From an uncultured Gammaproteobacteria bacterium (GTDB lineage Bacteria > Pseudomonadota > Gammaproteobacteria > Pseudomonadales > Pseudohongiellaceae): a stretch of 64,000 nt of DNA. Location of the stretch: assembly GCA_937898685.1 (NCBI GenBank), contig CALEJT010000091.1, forward strand, positions 10,637-74,636. Reading direction: 5' to 3'. Positions within the stretch are counted from its first letter, which is position 1, and each line of letters opens with the position of its first letter. Below, piece by piece: positions 57,530 through 64,000 of this stretch. Below the pieces are notes generated by a model, which was given only the letters and a program-made list of their open reading frames with translations, made no database searches and was not told the DNA's origin. A program made the translations under genes and the position numbers.

Positions 57530-58477
57530 ATGCCACACTCGCATTCCCACCACGATCATCATTCCCATGAGCACGGCGCGTTCGGTGCGCACGTGCATGC
57601 TCCCGCCACGATGGACCGTGCCTTTGGCATTGGCGTGGCACTCAACGTCGGGTTCGTACTGGTGGAAGGTCTTGCCGGTTGGTTCAGTGATTCGCTGGCC
57701 TTGCTCGCCGATGCAGGCCACAACCTCAGCGACGTGCTCGCCTTGCTGCTTGCCTGGGGTGCGATCGTGTTGTCGCGTCGCGCACCTTCCTTACGACGCA
57801 CCTATGGCCTGCGGCGCTCCTCCATTCTGGCTGCGCTGACCAATGCCATCCTGCTGCTCATCGCCGTCGTCGCCATCATCTGGGAAGCGGCGGGACGCTT
57901 CACGTCGCCGCGTCCAGTGGATGAGCTGTTCGTGATTGCCGTGGCTTCGGTCGGCATCCTCATCAACACCGGTACGGCGATGCTGTTTCTGAAGGGCCAG
58001 CATGACGTCAACGTACGCGGTGCCTTCCTGCACATGGTGGCCGATGCCGCCGTCTCCGGCGGTGTGGTGGTGGCGGCGCTGGCGCAGATGTGGTCGGGCT
58101 GGTTGTGGTTGGATCCGGTGACGAGTCTTCTGATCGCCATCGTGATTGCGGTCGGTACCTGGGGACTCTTCCGCGAATCGTTGGATTTCGCTCTCGATGC
58201 CGTGCCCTCGCACATCGATCCCGTCGAAGTGCGTCAGTATCTCGAACGATTGCCCGGCGTAAGCGAGGCGCACGATCTGCACATCTGGGGGCTGAGCACC
58301 ACCGAAGTCGCGCTCACCGTGCATCTCGTCATGCCCGATGGTCCTGCCGACGATGCCTTCCTCGCGCGGCTCAATCACGAACTGCTCGAACGCTTCGGCA
58401 TTCATCACAGCACGGTGCAGGTGGAGCAGGGGAATGTCGCTCATCCCTGTCAGCGTGCCGACGAAGGGGTGCTATAG
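57530..58477 (+). CDS. Cation diffusion facilitator family transporter
   Basis: A 315-residue proton-coupled metal exporter. The N-terminal tail is very His-rich (HSHSHHDHHSHEHG). Six membrane helices follow, with HxxxD metal ligands in helix 2 (GHNLSD) and helix 5 (HMVAD), the pattern of zinc-type CDFs such as ZitB/CzcD. The cytoplasmic C-terminal domain (ALDAVPSHIDPVEVRQYLERL, HDLHIWGLSTTEVALTVHL) is complete. The ATG at 57530 is chosen because it starts the His-rich tail. It converges on cueR with an 11-nt gap. Confidence 0.93.
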   Translation: MPHSHSHHDHHSHEHGAFGAHVHAPATMDRAFGIGVALNVGFVLVEGLAGWFSDSLALLADAGHNLSDVLALLLAWGAIVLSRRAPSLRRTYGLRRSSILAALTNAILLLIAVVAIIWEAAGRFTSPRPVDELFVIAVASVGILINTGTAMLFLKGQHDVNVRGAFLHMVADAAVSGGVVVAALAQMWSGWLWLDPVTSLLIAIVIAVGTWGLFRESLDFALDAVPSHIDPVEVRQYLERLPGVSEAHDLHIWGLSTTEVALTVHLVMPDGPADDAFLARLNHELLERFGIHHSTVQVEQGNVAHPCQRADEGVL

Positions 58478-58488
58478 GCATCGTCCAT

Positions 58489-58896
58489 TTACTGCCGCGG
58501 CAATTCGTTCGGCGCTGCCAAGGTATCGAGGATGGGGCAGTCGGGGCGCTCGTCACCGTGGCAATGCGTGATGAGGTTCTGCAGCGTTTTACGGATCGCC
58601 TTGAGTTCAGCGAGGCGTGCATCCACTGCATCGAGGTGTGCCTGCGCCAAGCTTTTCACGCGTGCGCTGCTGCGGCGTGGATTGCGCCATAGATCCACCA
58701 GAGCTTTGATGTCGGCGATCGAGAAGCCGAGACTGCGCGCCTGCTTGATGAAGTGCAGTACGTGCACGTCGCGGTCGCTGTATTGGCGATAGCCCGACTC
58801 GGTGCGTGCCGCGGGCGGCAAGAGTCCGATACTTTCGTAGTGGCGGATCATCTTGGCACTGACGCCGCTGCGCTCCGCCGCGGTTCCGATATTCAT
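58489..58896 (-). CDS. cueR: Cu(I)-responsive MerR-family regulator CueR
   Basis: A 135-residue MerR-type activator. The helix-turn-helix is MNIGTAAERSGVSAKMIRHY and the wing is TESGYRQYSDRDV. The metal-binding loop has C112 and C120 (C-x7-C), with S77 in the position that marks sensors of +1 ions; all three numbers match E. coli CueR. The ATG at 58896 is the conserved start; the frame open to 59064 is not part of the family. It is divergent from a DUF4396 gene whose promoter holds a CueR-type operator. Confidence 0.94.
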   Translation of the reverse strand: MNIGTAAERSGVSAKMIRHYESIGLLPPAARTESGYRQYSDRDVHVLHFIKQARSLGFSIADIKALVDLWRNPRRSSARVKSLAQAHLDAVDARLAELKAIRKTLQNLITHCHGDERPDCPILDTLAAPNELPRQ

Positions 58897-58931
58897 TTCC
58901 CGGCCTCCCATGACTTTCCGCCATTGTGCGC

Positions 58932-58962
58932 TTGACCTTCCCACGATGGGAAGGTCGACACT
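58932..58962 (+). promoter_or_regulatory. CueR-type operator/promoter driving the DUF4396 gene
   Basis: TTGACC (58932-58937) overlaps a perfect 9-bp inverted repeat (ACCTTCCCA/TGGGAAGGT, 3-nt centre, 58935-58955). A -10-like GACACT follows with a 19-nt spacer. An over-long spacer centred on a dyad is the hallmark of MerR-family promoters, and ACCTTCCC closely resembles known CueR half-sites. Confidence 0.85.
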
Positions 58963-58996
58963 GCTTCCGTCAGTGAACTCATTAGTGGAGGAATCT

Positions 58997-59527
58997 ATGT
59001 CGAACACCAATGGCTGTTGCGCGCCGGAGGGCTGTGGCTGCGCTACGAAGGCCAAGCACCACATGGCATCCGCTCATGTTCATCATGCCCATCACTTGCA
59101 CGGTACATCGCCCTTGCGTCTCGCCAGTGCGGCAACGCTGCACTGTCTGACGGGTTGCGCGCTGGGTGAATTGCTTGGCCTGATGCTCGGCGTGAGCCTG
59201 GGCCTTTCCGCTCTCGCGACGGTGGTACTCGCCACGCTTGGCGGCTTCACTTCCGGCTATCTGCTCGGTCTCTGGCCGCTGGTGAAACGTGGCATGAGCT
59301 GGCGCAGCGCCTTCGCCGCCATCTGGTTGGGAGAAACGCTCTCGATCGGCGTCATGGAATTGGTGATGAACCTGGTGGACTACCACGTCGGTGGTGCGAG
59401 CGCGGGTTCGGTGCTGAGCGGCCAGTTCTGGCTTGGCTACGCGCTCGCCCTGATCGCCGGTTACTTAGCGGCATGGCCGATGAACTGGTGGCTGCTCGAG
59501 CGTCACATCAAGGCGCCTTGTCATTGA
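58997..59527 (+). CDS. DUF4396 membrane protein with Cys/His-rich N-terminal tail, CueR-controlled
   Basis: A 176-residue protein. The N-terminal tail is metal-ligand-rich (CCAPEGCGC, HHMASAHVHHAHHLHG). About four membrane helices follow with the DUF4396 blocks ATLHCLTGCALGELLGLMLG, GGFTSGYLLGLWPL, LGETLSIGVMELVMNLVDY and AAWPMNWWLLERH. A strong GGAGGA site precedes the ATG at 58997. The CueR operator upstream implies induction by Cu(I), Ag(I) or Au(I). Transport or sequestration of copper is the likely role, but the family's function is not established to my knowledge. Confidence 0.87.
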   Translation: MSNTNGCCAPEGCGCATKAKHHMASAHVHHAHHLHGTSPLRLASAATLHCLTGCALGELLGLMLGVSLGLSALATVVLATLGGFTSGYLLGLWPLVKRGMSWRSAFAAIWLGETLSIGVMELVMNLVDYHVGGASAGSVLSGQFWLGYALALIAGYLAAWPMNWWLLERHIKAPCH

Positions 59528-59550
59528 GTAACAAAAACATCATCGACTTC

Positions 59551-59583
59551 GATGGCGCGGCGCACGTAGCATGCCGCGCCATC
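59551..59583. terminator. Strong stem-loop after the DUF4396 gene
   Basis: A perfect 11-bp stem (GATGGCGCGGC/GCCGCGCCATC) with an 11-nt loop, 23 nt past the stop. Only a short T-run follows on the plus strand, so termination may be partial. Confidence 0.55.
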
Positions 59584-59611
59584 ATGTTCACAGGGAAAGA
59601 AGGAGTTCCCC

Positions 59612-60010
59612 ATGTCATCCCCACAAGCCATCCTGCGTGTTGCCCGTCCCACCGATCAGCTCGAGCCTCTGGCACGGCAATACGAGATTGGACTCGGTCT
59701 GCAGCGTCTTTTCGAATTCCAGGATCACGATGGTTTCGATGGTGTGATGTTGGGACATCCACAGCATCCCTGGCATCTCGAATTCACGCATCATCGTGGC
59801 ACCAGCGTCGGTCGTGCACCGACGCCGGACAACTTGCTGGTGTTCTATCTGCCCGACGCGCAGGAATGGGAGCAGAGTTGTGCGCAGATGCGAGAAGCGG
59901 GCTTCAAGGAAGTGCCTTCGTACAACCCGTATTGGGACAACGATGGCAAGACCTTCGAAGACCTCGACGGTTATCGCATCGTGCTGCAGTGTGCGGAGTG
60001 GGATTTGTAA
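59612..60010 (+). CDS. VOC (glyoxalase/bleomycin-resistance) family protein
   Basis: A 132-residue cytosolic protein of the vicinal-oxygen-chelate superfamily, with two beta-alpha-beta-beta-beta repeats. It shows ILRVARPTDQLEPLARQYE, HPWHLEFTHHRGT in strand positions that supply metal ligands in relatives, and NPYWDNDGKTFEDLDGYRIVLQ at the C terminus, similar to YycE-type proteins. The substrate is unknown. AAGGAG precedes the ATG. Confidence 0.85.
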   Translation: MSSPQAILRVARPTDQLEPLARQYEIGLGLQRLFEFQDHDGFDGVMLGHPQHPWHLEFTHHRGTSVGRAPTPDNLLVFYLPDAQEWEQSCAQMREAGFKEVPSYNPYWDNDGKTFEDLDGYRIVLQCAEWDL

Positions 60011-60027
60011 GCACTGAAGGAGGAAGG

Positions 60028-60444
60028 GTGGAACCACGTACGAGCAGGAACGCCGTACTCGCTATCGCCTTGCTGTTGAGCCTTGCGGGCTGCGGTGGCG
60101 ATGAAGGTGTAGCGGAAGCCGCCGCGGAGAACTCGCAAGAGCAGGAAAGCGTGGCAGCCGCCATCCGTTCCGGACGGCTCACGCCGCTAGGTCCCTTCTT
60201 CTTCAACTGCAGCGAAGATCCCGGCGACAGACTCGTCGCGAGCTTCTACGCCACCGAACCTGCGGCGATGGTGGCCGAATATCGCGGCGAGGAAGCCTTG
60301 CTGTTCCAGACCATCAGCGGCAGCGGTGCGCGCTACGTCAGCGGCAGCACCAGTTTCTGGGAACATCAGGGGGAAGTGACGCTCGAATGGGGCGACCCGC
60401 CTGCCACCTACATCTGCGCAGCGCCGCCCGATCCCGGCCAATGA
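60028..60444 (+). CDS. MliC-type lysozyme-inhibitor lipoprotein
   Basis: A 138-residue lipoprotein with lipobox LAGC (C22). The C-terminal domain has the MliC/PliC pattern: a first cysteine (FFNCSEDPG), LVASFYATEPAAMV, the family motif SGSGARYVSGSTSFWEHQGEVTLEWG, and a final cysteine (YICAAP). These proteins protect against C-type lysozyme from hosts or competitors. The start is GTG at 60028 with AGGAGG upstream; longer starts overlap the VOC gene and would bury the lipobox. It ends 2 nt from the convergent rlmB. Confidence 0.82.
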   Translation: MEPRTSRNAVLAIALLLSLAGCGGDEGVAEAAAENSQEQESVAAAIRSGRLTPLGPFFFNCSEDPGDRLVASFYATEPAAMVAEYRGEEALLFQTISGSGARYVSGSTSFWEHQGEVTLEWGDPPATYICAAPPDPGQ

Positions 60445-60446
60445 GT

Positions 60447-61286
60447 TCAGGCCGTGCGACGCTGCCGCACGGCTTCGAACAAACAGATTCCCGCCGACAC
60501 CGACACGTTGAGACTGCTCACTTCGCCAGCCATCGGAATGGCGAAGAGCGCATCGCAGTGCTCGCGCGTGAGACGACGCATGCCGGTGCCTTCCGAACCC
60601 ATCACCAGAGCAACTGCACCGCGCAGGTCGGTTTCATAGATTGATTGTGTGGCTTCACCTGCTGCGCCCAGGACCCACACGCCGCGCTCCTGCAATTTCT
60701 TCAGCGTGCGCGCCAGGTTGGTCACGGCGATGAAGGGTACGAGTTCCGCCGCACCACAGGCCACCTTGCGCACGGTGGGTGTGATGAGAGCGGACTTGTC
60801 CTTCGGCACGATCACCGCATCCACGCCGGCCGCTTCGGCGGAACGCAGACAGGCGCCGAGGTTGTGCGGATCGGTCACACCATCGAGCACCAAGAGGAAA
60901 GGCGGCCTTTCAAGACCGTCGAGCAGTTCATCCAACTGTGCCTCGCTGCGTTCGAGCTTCAGGCCGCGGCACAGCGCGATCACGCCTTGATGCACGCCAT
61001 CCACGCGTTCATCCAATTCCACGCGTGGCAACTGCGTCAGGGGCAAGCCGAGTTTCTGTGCACGTTCGAGGATGGCTTCCATGCGCGGATCGTGACGGCC
61101 TTCCTGAATCAACAGCTCCGTCACGCTGTGCGGATGATGCTTGAGCAGTGCGGAGACGGCGTGCAGGCCAAAGACGTAGTCGTTGCCGGCACTGCGTTCG
61201 CGTTCCTGTGGCTGGCGTTGTTCGCGCCCATGTTTGTGATCGCGCGCAGGACCGCGCTGATCGCGGGAGTGAAAAGCTTTCTTCAT
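60447..61286 (-). CDS. rlmB: 23S rRNA (guanosine-2251-2'-O)-methyltransferase RlmB
   Basis: A 279-residue SPOUT methyltransferase that modifies Gm2251 in the ribosomal P-loop. A basic N-terminal tail of about 35 residues is longer than usual. The substrate-binding domain starts at YVFGLHAVSALLKHHP. The knotted SAM site contains LLVLDGVTDPHNLGACLRSAEAAG, VMGSEGTGMRRLT and IPMAGEVSSLNVSVSAGI. It follows rnr by 17 nt, the usual rnr-rlmB operon. Confidence 0.95.
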   Translation of the reverse strand: MKKAFHSRDQRGPARDHKHGREQRQPQERERSAGNDYVFGLHAVSALLKHHPHSVTELLIQEGRHDPRMEAILERAQKLGLPLTQLPRVELDERVDGVHQGVIALCRGLKLERSEAQLDELLDGLERPPFLLVLDGVTDPHNLGACLRSAEAAGVDAVIVPKDKSALITPTVRKVACGAAELVPFIAVTNLARTLKKLQERGVWVLGAAGEATQSIYETDLRGAVALVMGSEGTGMRRLTREHCDALFAIPMAGEVSSLNVSVSAGICLFEAVRQRRTA

Positions 61287-61303
61287 GATGAATCAGGTAT
61301 CTC

Positions 61304-63697
61304 TCAGCGCCGGCGGAAGCGATTGCGCTGTTTCTTGCCGCGTTTTTCGTCGCGCTCCTTGCGGCGTTCTTTCTTGTTCGATGGACGATCGCGCTGGGGC
61401 AGTGCGCGACCCGGGCCACGTCGTTCGGCGCCGACCAAGTGCAGTTCGATCTTGCGCTCGTCGAGGTCCACCTGTGCCACCACCACGCGCACCTGATCGC
61501 CCAGGCGATAGCAATGACCGGTGCGTTCACCCGTGAGCGTGTGGGCGATGGGATCGAAGTGATAGTAGTCGTTGCTGAGCGCGGTGACGTGTACCAGACC
61601 TTCGATGTAGACGTCGGTCATCTGCACGAAGAGGCCGAAGTTGGTCACGCCGATCACGACACCGGCGAATTCCTCGCCGATGCGGCTCTGCATGTATTCG
61701 CATTTGAGCCAGTTCACCACGTCCCAGGTGGCGGCATCGGCACGGCGCTCGGTGGCGGACAGATGTTCGCCCAGCGCTTCGAGGTCGGCCAGCTTGTAGG
61801 GATAGATGCGATCGCGCCTGATCTCGCGTTCCTTGCCCGTGCGGTAGACGCCGCACACCTGCTTGCGGCCGCGGATCAGACTGCGGATGCCACGATGCAC
61901 GAGCAGGTCGGGATAACGGCGGATCGGTGAGGTGAAATGCGTATAGGCATCGAAGCCCAGACCGAAGTGGCCATGATTCTCGGGCTGATAGAGCGCCTGC
62001 ATCAGCGAACGGATCACCAGGGTCTGCAAGAGAGCGCGATCGGGGCGATCGGCGAGCTTGGACAGGATCAGCTGATAGTCCTTCGGCGTGGGCTTTTTCT
62101 TCGGCGCGAGGCCAATGCCGATGCCGCGCAGGAAGTTGTAGAGGTTCTCCAACTTCTCGTCGCTCGGCCCTTCATGCACACGGAACAGCGTGGGCACCTT
62201 GGCGTACTGCAGCAGGTCGGCGGCGGCGACGTTGGCGCACAGCATGCACTCCTCGATCAAGCGATGCGCGTCGTTGCGCTCGACCGGGATGATTTCCTTG
62301 ATGCGGCGCTGCTCGGAAAACACGATGCGCGTTTCCACGGTCTCGAAGTCGAGTGCGCCGCGCGCGGTGCGTGCCAGCAGCAGTTGTTTGAAGAGCGCGT
62401 AGATATCCTTCAGGTGCGGCACCAGCTTGGCGTGTTTCTCGCTCAGACGCTGTTGCAGCGTGGCCTCGGTCTCGGACTTCGGTTGCTGCAGGATGGCAGC
62501 GACTTCGGTGTAGGTCAGACGCGCATGGGAATGGATCACGCCTTCATAGAAGCAGTACTGCTCGATCTCGCCGGCCTTGTCGATGTCGAGCTCGCATACC
62601 ATCACCAGACGGTCTTCGAAGGGTTTGAGAGAGCAGAGGCCGTTCGACAGATGCTCGGGCAGCATCGGAATCACGTGGCCGGGGAAGTACACCGAGTTGC
62701 CACGCGCCTGCGCTTCGCGATCGAGCGCGCTGTCCACCGCCACATAGTGCGATACGTCGGCAATGGCGACGTAGAGCGTATAGCCCTTGCCACGACGGCG
62801 TTCGCAGAACACGGCGTCGTCGAAGTCCTTGGCGTCTTCGCCATCGATGGTGACGAAGGGGAGGTGGCGCAGGTCGACGCGCTCGGGGAAGTCGTCACCA
62901 TTGACGCTTTCGGGGAAGTTCCGGGCTTCTTCCAATACTTCCGCCGGCCACTCGTGCGGGATGTCGTGCATGCGCAGCGCCAGTTCGATTTCCATGCCAG
63001 GTGTGGTGACGTCGCCCAGCACCTCGATCACTTCGCCGGTGGCCTTGTGATACTCGTGCGGGAACTGCGTGATCTGCACCACTACGAAGTCGCCGTCTTT
63101 GGCGCCCTTGTGTTTCTTGGGTGGAATCAGGATTTCCTGCGTGATGCGCTTGTTGTGCGGCATCACCACGCCAAAGCCCTGCTCGTGGTAGAAGCGGCCC
63201 ACCACTTCCGAGCTCTTGCGTTCGAGCACTTCCACGATGCGGCCTTCGCGACGGCCGCGATGATCGATGCCCGATACCTTGGCCAGCACGATGTCGCCAT
63301 CGAACACCTGCCGCATCTGTTTGGGGCTGAGGAAAAGATCGGGCGAGCCGTCTTCGGGGATCACGAAACCGAAGCCATCCTTGTGGCCGGAGATGCGACC
63401 CTTCACGAGGTCCATCTTGTTGACGAGACCGAACACGCCGCGGCGGTTCGAGATCAACTGACCATCGCGGATCATTGCGCCGAGCCGGCGCTGCAGGGCT
63501 TCCTGCGCCTCGGCGGTGAACAACAGCAATTCCTGGCAGAGTTCCAGATGCGTGGCGGGCTGGCCGCGCTTCTCTAGATGTTCGAGGATGAATTCCCGGC
63601 TGGGGATGGGATTTTCGTAGCGCGCGGCCTCACGCTCCGCGTAAGGATCGGCATTGGGATTGGGGGTGTTGGGGGCTTGTTTATTGTTCTTGGGCAT
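61304..63697 (-). CDS. rnr: Ribonuclease R
   Basis: A 797-residue 3'-5' exoribonuclease that degrades structured RNA. An N-terminal helix-turn-helix-like region (FILEHLEKRGQPATHLELCQ) precedes two cold-shock domains (for example GRISGHKDGFGFVIPEDG). The RNB domain has DGEDAKDFDDAVF with metal-binding aspartates and HFTSPIRRYPDLLVHR. The S1 domain (VVIGVTNFGLFVQMTDVYIEG) and a Lys/Arg-rich tail complete it. The ATG at 63697 (MPKNNKQ) is preferred over 63754, which overlaps the tRNA promoter. Confidence 0.97.
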   Translation of the reverse strand: MPKNNKQAPNTPNPNADPYAEREAARYENPIPSREFILEHLEKRGQPATHLELCQELLLFTAEAQEALQRRLGAMIRDGQLISNRRGVFGLVNKMDLVKGRISGHKDGFGFVIPEDGSPDLFLSPKQMRQVFDGDIVLAKVSGIDHRGRREGRIVEVLERKSSEVVGRFYHEQGFGVVMPHNKRITQEILIPPKKHKGAKDGDFVVVQITQFPHEYHKATGEVIEVLGDVTTPGMEIELALRMHDIPHEWPAEVLEEARNFPESVNGDDFPERVDLRHLPFVTIDGEDAKDFDDAVFCERRRGKGYTLYVAIADVSHYVAVDSALDREAQARGNSVYFPGHVIPMLPEHLSNGLCSLKPFEDRLVMVCELDIDKAGEIEQYCFYEGVIHSHARLTYTEVAAILQQPKSETEATLQQRLSEKHAKLVPHLKDIYALFKQLLLARTARGALDFETVETRIVFSEQRRIKEIIPVERNDAHRLIEECMLCANVAAADLLQYAKVPTLFRVHEGPSDEKLENLYNFLRGIGIGLAPKKKPTPKDYQLILSKLADRPDRALLQTLVIRSLMQALYQPENHGHFGLGFDAYTHFTSPIRRYPDLLVHRGIRSLIRGRKQVCGVYRTGKEREIRRDRIYPYKLADLEALGEHLSATERRADAATWDVVNWLKCEYMQSRIGEEFAGVVIGVTNFGLFVQMTDVYIEGLVHVTALSNDYYHFDPIAHTLTGERTGHCYRLGDQVRVVVAQVDLDERKIELHLVGAERRGPGRALPQRDRPSNKKERRKERDEKRGKKQRNRFRRR

Positions 63698-63743
63698 CTG
63701 ATCGGCCTGGATGAATTGGTGGCCAGTATAGCGCGATAGGCGA

Positions 63744-63772
63744 TTGACAAGCACGAATGAGCTCTGTACATT
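63744..63772 (+). promoter_or_regulatory. Sigma-70 promoter of the tRNA-Leu gene
   Basis: A consensus TTGACA (63744-63749) and TACATT (63767-63772) with a 17-nt spacer, followed by a GCGCGCC discriminator typical of stringently controlled stable-RNA promoters. Confidence 0.8.
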
Positions 63773-63800
63773 GCGCGCCTCTGCAACTGATGCCCTCCTT

Positions 63801-63886
63801 GCCCAGGTGGTGAAATGGCAGACACGCTAGCTTCAGGTGCTAGTGGCCGCAAGGCCGTGGAGGTTCAAGTCCTCTCCTGGGCACCA
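63801..63886 (+). tRNA. tRNA-Leu (anticodon CAG)
   Basis: An 86-nt tRNA with acceptor stem GCCCAGG/CCTGGGC and encoded 3' CCA. The anticodon stem CTAGC/GCTAG encloses the loop TTCAGGT, giving anticodon CAG at 63834-63836, which reads CUG. A long class II variable arm (GGCC GCAA GGCC) and the T-loop GTTCAAGTC are present. It is divergent from rnr and has its own promoter. Confidence 0.97.
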
Positions 63887-64000
63887 TAACCCTTCTGTCT
63901 CTTCTGCCCATCTGTATCGTCTCGATTCATTGCTTCGAGCCACAGAGGACTAATCCAGTCCGCGCTTTCGCGCGGCCGCTACGCCAAGCATGACGCTTCG
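63887..64000 (+). other. Sequence after tRNA-Leu to the window end
   Basis: No gene recognised. A perfect 6-bp GC hairpin (CCGCGC/GCGCGG, TTTC loop) lies at 63960-63975 without a T-run; it could be a weak terminator. The window ends 25 nt later. Confidence 0.4.

Noticed and set aside
53909..60444. Defence island in the small-gene region
   Set aside because: None of the genes shows nuclease, restriction, Argonaute, CBASS or retron features; the region is metabolic, envelope and metal related.
61937..63577. 546-codon open frame on the plus strand opposite rnr
   Set aside because: Same antisense effect; no start signal and no recognisable domain.

Overview
The window is 64 kb of chromosomal DNA from a GC-rich gammaproteobacterium. 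The evidence is a core block in the order ubiJ-ubiE-DUF971-hslU-hslV-ftsN-priA-(aroQ)-rpmE-mrcA-pilMNO/PQ-aroK-aroB-gltB-gltD-hemE. From memory this matches the Pseudomonas aeruginosa block that runs from hemE to ubiJ. CueR-, RstA- and BaeR-type regulators and gammaproteobacterial-style ubiquinone, biotin and DXP-pathway genes support the same placement. The genus cannot be fixed from the sequence alone. No prophage, IS element, CRISPR array or rRNA was seen.

Layout. 1-2.6 kb: an envelope two-component operon (MipA/OmpV barrel, DUF3019 protein, RstA-like regulator, RstB-like kinase running off the left edge), with an RstA-type box upstream. 2.7-8 kb: a DUF2490-like protein, ubiquinone accessory and methylation genes (ubiJ, ubiE), DUF971, the HslUV protease and an FtsN-like SPOR protein. 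8.1-13.8 kb: priA, a stand-alone chorismate mutase, rpmE and PBP1a. 14-27.4 kb: a type IV pilus alignment/secretin operon in which pilO and pilP are fused and PilQ is short, followed by aroK, aroB, gltB, gltD, hemE and folK. 27.6-34.5 kb: a divergent MTHFR-like gene, bioA and a comF gene on the minus strand, with bioB-bioF-bioC-bioD on the plus strand and no bioH. 34.6-42.5 kb: trhO, a diheme cytochrome c, a cytochrome c', xseB-ispA-dxs and an Atm1-type ABC exporter. 42.6-49 kb: three small secreted proteins (including a DUF6152 protein and its partner), a membrane-anchored DsbA-like protein, and a baeS-baeR-mltB operon. 49-53.6 kb: the giant helicase Lhr. 53.9-60.4 kb: an accessory stretch of small genes (unknown, gmm, DUF3861, ynfA, Rieske, a DUF6152 fusion protein, a CDF transporter, cueR, a DUF4396 membrane protein, a VOC protein and an MliC lipoprotein). 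60.4-64 kb: rlmB, rnr and tRNA-Leu(CAG).

The most unusual signal is a pair of secreted domains. They occur as two adjacent genes at 42.6-43.9 kb (DUF6152 protein, then a protein with a GHS and WEGDTLVVDTIG motif). They occur again, in the same order, as one fused protein at 56.2-57.4 kb. In both DUF6152 proteins the predicted signal-peptidase site lies directly before two histidines, so the mature proteins would begin His-His, with a conserved Asn-Pro-His about 27 residues further on. The fused copy sits beside a His-rich cation exporter and a CueR-controlled membrane protein with a Cys/His-rich tail. A periplasmic metal-binding role is a testable inference, not an established function.

Other notable points: the gltB promoter lies inside a perfect 12-bp inverted repeat and is followed by an attenuator-like hairpin; the biotin cluster lacks its usual esterase gene; a two-component system appears co-transcribed with a lytic transglycosylase; and the cueR/DUF4396 intergenic region carries a clear CueR-type operator.
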